Source: JBCBWG01 sp964579305 | Lineage (GTDB): Bacteria > Pseudomonadota > Alphaproteobacteria > Rhizobiales > Hyphomicrobiaceae | DNA length: 8,705 nt | Reading direction: 5' to 3' | NCBI GenBank assembly: GCA_964579305.1 | Contig: CAZOGY010000138.1 | Span: 1 to 8,705, forward strand | Shown here: in pieces, positions 5,821 to 8,705 of the stretch | How the letters are laid out: each line of letters begins with the position of its first letter | How positions within the stretch are numbered: position 1 is the stretch's first letter | Translations under genes and position numbers: made by a program | Notes under the pieces: generated by a model | The model's database searches: none | Told to the model about the DNA's origin: nothing | The model's input: only the letters and a program-made list of their open reading frames with translations

Positions 5821-5907
5821 GTGTCCGGCGGCAGCATGCGCGTGCTGCTTGGCCATCGTCTCAAGAAAGTGGCGCTGGACATGACCGTGGAGGGGACGCC
5901 TGGATGA
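5821..5907 (+). CDS. Possible 28-codon small ORF overlapping the GMC start
   Basis: GTG at 5821 is preceded by TGGAG (5808-5812) at an 8-nt spacing. The frame runs 28 codons to a TGA at 5905-5907 that overlaps the GMC start as ATGA, the arrangement of translational coupling. The peptide would be basic, with MRVLLGHRLKKVALDM in the middle. A second start, ATG at 5836, lacks a ribosome-binding site. It lies in the same frame as the acetyltransferase, downstream of its TAG. A chance frame in GC-rich DNA is the more likely explanation, so this entry is tentative. Confidence 0.2.
   Translation: MSGGSMRVLLGHRLKKVALDMTVEGTPG
5831..5848 (+). other. Short hairpin between the GNAT and GMC genes
   Basis: GCAGCA (5831-5836) pairs with TGCTGC (5843-5848) around a 6-nt loop, followed only by TT. 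This is too weak for a terminator, so read-through from the acetyltransferase gene into the GMC gene is plausible. Confidence 0.25.
5889..5895 (+). promoter_or_regulatory. Ribosome-binding site deciding the GMC start
   Basis: GGAGGGG lies eight nt before the ATG at 5904. The frame is open back to 5736 inside the acetyltransferase gene, but only this start has such a site and puts the FAD-binding motif at its usual distance from the N-terminus. Confidence 0.8.
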
Positions 5908-7550
5908 CTTCTGAGCTGGACGATGTTCTGGAGACCTACGATTACGTCATCGTTGGCGCAGGAACGGCGGGCTGCCTGCTCGCCAACCGGTTGTCACGGG
6001 ATGAAAGCGCGCGGGTCCTTCTCCTCGAAGCCGGCGGGGTCGACGATTATTTCTGGATCCACATCCCGGTCGGCTATCTGTATTGCCACGGCAATCCGCG
6101 TGTCGATTGGGGCTATAAGACAACAGCGGAGCCAGGCCTGAATGGCCGCGCCTTGAACTATCCGCGTGGGCGCGTGCTTGGTGGATGCTCCTCCATCAAC
6201 GGCATGATCTACATGCGCGGTCAGGCCCGCGACTACGACATGTGGCGGCAGATGGGTAACGACGGCTGGGGCTGGGCCGATGTTCTGCCCTATTTCCTCG
6301 TGCACGAAGATCAACGCGCTTTGGCCGAAGACGAGTTGGGTGAAATGCACGCCACCGGCGGCGAGTGGCGCATTGAGAATGCCAGGGTCAAATGGGACAT
6401 CCTGGAAGCGTGGGCGGACGCCGCCGAGCAAGCGGGCATCCGCCGGATCAAAGACTTCAATGGCGGCAACAACGAAGGCTCGGCCTATTTCCAGGTTAAT
6501 CAGAAGCGCGGCGTACGCTGGAACACCGCACGGGCATTTTTGAAACCTGCCATGGCGCGCGCTAACCTGACCGTCATGACGCATGCTCAGGTTGAGCGCC
6601 TGATCATTGAGGATCGCAGCGTCAAGGGGCTGAAACTGCGCCGCAATGGGCTGCCGCTGACGATCGGTGCGCGGCGCGAAGTGATCTTGGCCGCCGGCGC
6701 GATCGGATCCCCGCAAATCCTGCAGCTTTCGGGCATTGGGCCAGGCCAATTCCTGCAAGATCTCGGCGTTGGTGTGCAGCACGAGCTGCCCGGGGTCGGC
6801 GCCAACCTGCAGGACCATTTGCAGCTGCGGTGCGCCTATAAGGTCAGCGGCGTGCCGACCTTGAACGAGCGCGCGCGGCATTTCTGGCAGAAAGGTCTCA
6901 TCGCACTTGAGTATGCAATGTTCCAATCGGGGCCGATGTCGATGGCCCCGTCGCAGCTTGGCACGTTTGCACGGTCTGATGCATCGCGTGAGACGCCAAA
7001 CCTGCAATATCATATTCAACCGTTGACCCTGCCGAAGTTTGGCGAGCCACTCGATCCGTTCCCGGCGTTTACGGCCAGCGTTTGCAACCTGCGTCCGACA
7101 AGCCGTGGCTCGGTCTACATCACATCGCCAGACCCGACCGCGCATCCCGAGATCCGGCCGAACTACTTGTCGACTTTGGAAGATCGGCAGGTTGCAGCCG
7201 ATGCGATCAAGCTGACGCGGTACATTGTTGATCAGCCCGCACTGCAGCGCTTCAAACCTGAAGAGTTTCGTCCCGGTCCCGACATCGTCGGTGACGAGGC
7301 ACTGGCGGATGCGGCCGGTGATATTGGCACGACCATCTTCCACCCGGTTGGCACCTGCAAAATGGGCGTTGATGACATGGCGGTGGTTGATCCAGCGCTC
7401 CGGGTTATGGGCCTGCGGGGCTTGCGCGTCGCCGACGCATCAATCATGCCCACGATTACGTCCGGCAACACCAACGCGCCCGTTCTCATGATCGCTGAGA
7501 AGGCTGCCGACATGATCAGTCAAGCTTGGGCGAACGCGCAGGCTGCATAG
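5904..7550 (+). CDS. GMC-family FAD-dependent dehydrogenase (choline/alcohol dehydrogenase-like)
   Basis: A 548-residue flavoprotein of the glucose-methanol-choline family, which oxidises an alcohol to an aldehyde; dehydrogenases of this type usually feed electrons to the respiratory chain. The N-terminal Rossmann motif GAGTAG (18-23) is followed by Glu42 in LLLEAGG, which binds the FAD ribose. GMC signature 1 is near 89-112 (GRVLGGCSSINGM), and signature 2 is GSPQILQLSGIG. The catalytic pair is His480 in HPVGTCKMG and Asn524 in GNTNAP, as in choline dehydrogenase and choline oxidase. The choline oxidase position for covalent flavin attachment (His in GGCSSH) is Ile98, so the FAD is probably not covalent. 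No signal peptide. Resemblance to BetA is general: no betaine aldehyde dehydrogenase, BetI or transporter gene lies nearby, so a choline role is not supported. An Ldh2-type dehydrogenase gene follows after 75 nt. Confidence 0.93.
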   Translation: MTSELDDVLETYDYVIVGAGTAGCLLANRLSRDESARVLLLEAGGVDDYFWIHIPVGYLYCHGNPRVDWGYKTTAEPGLNGRALNYPRGRVLGGCSSINGMIYMRGQARDYDMWRQMGNDGWGWADVLPYFLVHEDQRALAEDELGEMHATGGEWRIENARVKWDILEAWADAAEQAGIRRIKDFNGGNNEGSAYFQVNQKRGVRWNTARAFLKPAMARANLTVMTHAQVERLIIEDRSVKGLKLRRNGLPLTIGARREVILAAGAIGSPQILQLSGIGPGQFLQDLGVGVQHELPGVGANLQDHLQLRCAYKVSGVPTLNERARHFWQKGLIALEYAMFQSGPMSMAPSQLGTFARSDASRETPNLQYHIQPLTLPKFGEPLDPFPAFTASVCNLRPTSRGSVYITSPDPTAHPEIRPNYLSTLEDRQVAADAIKLTRYIVDQPALQRFKPEEFRPGPDIVGDEALADAAGDIGTTIFHPVGTCKMGVDDMAVVDPALRVMGLRGLRVADASIMPTITSGNTNAPVLMIAEKAADMISQAWANAQAA

Positions 7551-7585
7551 CCCGCCGCATATTAGACCACCGACCCGCCGCACCC

Positions 7586-7598
7586 GTGTCACTGACAC
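7586..7598. other. Palindrome in the GMC-Ldh2 spacer, possible operator
   Basis: GTGTCA and TGACAC form a perfect 6+1+6 palindrome about 28 nt before the Ldh2 start. A 9-nt direct repeat, CCCGCCGCA, occurs at 7551-7559 and 7574-7582 beside it. It could be a regulator site or chance; no regulator gene is in view. Confidence 0.25.
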
Positions 7599-7614
7599 CG
7601 CCGATGACCAAAAC

Positions 7615-7618
7615 GGAG
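7615..7618 (+). promoter_or_regulatory. Ribosome-binding site of the Ldh2 gene
   Basis: GGAG lies seven nt before the ATG at 7626. A nearer upstream ATG at 7604 is out of frame. Confidence 0.65.
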
Positions 7619-7625
7619 CCAGCGA

Positions 7626-8687
7626 ATGACCGACACCCAACGCGCCTGGCGCGCTCAAGATTTGACGGACTGGGCGGCTGAGGTCTTCGCGGGCGTTGGC
7701 ATGGAGCGCGAAAAAGCACACAGCGTTGCCGAAATCCTCGTTGAGGGTGATTTGCTTGGCCATGATACGCACGGTCTTGCGCTGCTGGGGCCCTATCTTG
7801 GCAAATTGGCCGACGGCGGGATGCGATCGACGGGCAGCGTCGAGGTGGTCTCCGACAAGCCGGCTGCTCTCGTTTGGGATGGGCGTTGGTTGCCCGGGCC
7901 GTGGTTGACCGTTGAGGCCGTGAAAGAAGCCTCTCAGCGCGCCCGCACTTTAGGGACGGCCAGTGTCGTGATCCGCGCTTCAGGCCATATCGCGTGTCTT
8001 GCGGCCTATCTGGAACGGCCAGCGCGCGACGGTCTTGTTGTCGAAATTTATAGCTCCGACCCTTCCGTGGCTTCGGTTGCCCCGTTCGGTGGAACGCGTG
8101 CGGTGTTCACGCCAAACCCGATCGGCGTTGGCATTCCGACCGGCGACCTTCCAATCCTGATCGACGTTTCCACATCGATTACCACGAACGGCATGTCTGC
8201 GCGTCTCGCGGCGGCCGGCGAGCGCTTTCCCGCAAACTGGCTGTTAGATGGTGACGGGCAGCCGACCGACGACCCGACAGTTTTGCAAGCCTCGCCGCCT
8301 GGGACGATCCAGTTGCTTGGCGGGCGCGATGCCGGCCACAAGGGCTACGGCTTGACGTTGACGGTCGAAGCCATGACCGGCGGGCTGGCCGGCTCTGGCC
8401 GTGCGGACGGTGTGACAGGCTGGGGCGCCAATGTGATGGTCCGTATCAGCGACCCCGACGCTTATGCCGGGTTAAGTGCCTTCCATCGCGAACTTGATTG
8501 GATCGTTAAAGCATGCCGGCAAAGCCCTGCCGTCAATCGGGATCGCCCGGTCCGCTTGCCGGGTCATGCCGGTCTCGCCCGCAAAGCCAAAGCCCTGCAG
8601 CACGGTCTGATTTTGAACCCAATCGTTGCAGGCAGCGTGGACAACATCGCCGAAACCCACGCGCGGCCGCTGCCCAGCCCGCTGTAA
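7626..8687 (+). CDS. Ldh2 family (malate/L-lactate dehydrogenase-like) NAD(P)-dependent oxidoreductase
   Basis: A 353-residue cytosolic enzyme of the family that includes ureidoglycolate, sulfolactate, 2,3-diketogulonate and delta-1-piperideine-2-carboxylate reductases/dehydrogenases, distinct from the classical Rossmann-fold LDH/MDH. Members interconvert 2-hydroxy (or cyclic amino) acids and 2-oxo acids with NAD(P). Family landmarks in order: GHDTHGL with His49, where D-S-H-G is commoner; SGHIA with His121; PFGGTR...PNPIGVGIPT (153-172); DVSTSITTNG (180-189); NWLLDGDGQPTDDP; the AGHKGYGL glycine motif; and a C-terminal LPGHAGLARKAKA region in place of the usual LPGE. The position after D-x-[AS]-T-S where many relatives read GK is Gly-Met (189-190), so the enzyme is a divergent member and its substrate cannot be assigned. 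The gene is last in the GNAT-GMC-Ldh2 row and is complete before the window ends. Confidence 0.9.
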   Translation: MTDTQRAWRAQDLTDWAAEVFAGVGMEREKAHSVAEILVEGDLLGHDTHGLALLGPYLGKLADGGMRSTGSVEVVSDKPAALVWDGRWLPGPWLTVEAVKEASQRARTLGTASVVIRASGHIACLAAYLERPARDGLVVEIYSSDPSVASVAPFGGTRAVFTPNPIGVGIPTGDLPILIDVSTSITTNGMSARLAAAGERFPANWLLDGDGQPTDDPTVLQASPPGTIQLLGGRDAGHKGYGLTLTVEAMTGGLAGSGRADGVTGWGANVMVRISDPDAYAGLSAFHRELDWIVKACRQSPAVNRDRPVRLPGHAGLARKAKALQHGLILNPIVAGSVDNIAETHARPLPSPL

Positions 8688-8699
8688 GCTCGCGCGAGC
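8688..8699. other. 12-bp palindrome right after the Ldh2 stop
   Basis: GCTCGCGCGAGC is a perfect palindrome starting on the base after the stop codon. It could be the start of a terminator stem, but the window ends six bases later and no T tract is visible. Confidence 0.25.
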
Positions 8700-8705
8700 G
8701 GCATT

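Noticed and set aside
5736..5903. N-terminal extension of the GMC enzyme into the acetyltransferase gene
   Set aside because: GGAGGGG sits eight nt before the ATG at 5904, and the FAD motif is then at the usual position, residues 18-23.
5994..7343. 449-codon open frame on the minus strand, antisense to the GMC gene
   Set aside because: The plus strand encodes a full GMC enzyme with all family motifs. The antisense frame has no recognisable protein sequence and is a by-product of GC-rich codon use.
5904..7550. Naming the GMC gene betA with a role in glycine betaine synthesis
   Set aside because: The catalytic motifs are shared by many GMC alcohol dehydrogenases, and no betB, betI or choline transporter gene is nearby.

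Overview
The window looks like ordinary chromosome of an alphaproteobacterium. The coding bases are GC-rich. The icd, sodB and gcdH products all have the form typical of that class (homodimeric eukaryote-like NADP-isocitrate dehydrogenase, short Fe-type superoxide dismutase, GcdH with the full C-terminal family signature). The small exported and lipid-anchored proteins are also of kinds common there. Genus cannot be read from the sequence. There is no tRNA, rRNA, transposase, integrase, phage gene or CRISPR array.

Left part (1-3068). The window opens inside icd (+), which lacks about ten N-terminal codons. It converges on sodB (-); a strong intrinsic terminator at 1308-1333 with a T-rich tail on the minus strand ends sodB. 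sodB diverges from a small lipoprotein gene (+, 2220-2759) across a palindrome-rich spacer. The lipoprotein gene converges on gcdH (-) across a 309-nt gene-free stretch with two strong stem-loops.

Middle (3069-5162). gcdH (glutaryl-CoA dehydrogenase, lysine/tryptophan/benzoate degradation) stands alone, without the LysR regulator or CoA-transferase often seen beside it. A 473-nt gene-free spacer then leads to a striking small exported protein made almost wholly of arginine, tyrosine and histidine. Its probable leader can fold into hairpins, and it ends in a textbook terminator.

Right part (5230-8687). Three + strand genes lie in a row: a GNAT acetyltransferase, a GMC-family FAD-dependent alcohol/choline-type dehydrogenase, and a malate/lactate-type (Ldh2) NAD(P)-dependent 2-hydroxyacid dehydrogenase. 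Gaps are 104 and 75 nt, each dehydrogenase gene has a good ribosome-binding site, and no clear terminator lies between them. They may be one transcription unit handling an alcohol/hydroxyacid substrate, but the substrate cannot be named.

The first two thirds is housekeeping (TCA cycle, oxidative-stress defence, amino-acid degradation). I found no clear new multi-gene system. The items most worth a second look are the Arg/Tyr-rich exported protein with its structured leader, the unassigned GNAT-GMC-Ldh2 group, and a possible 28-codon reading frame whose stop overlaps the GMC start codon.
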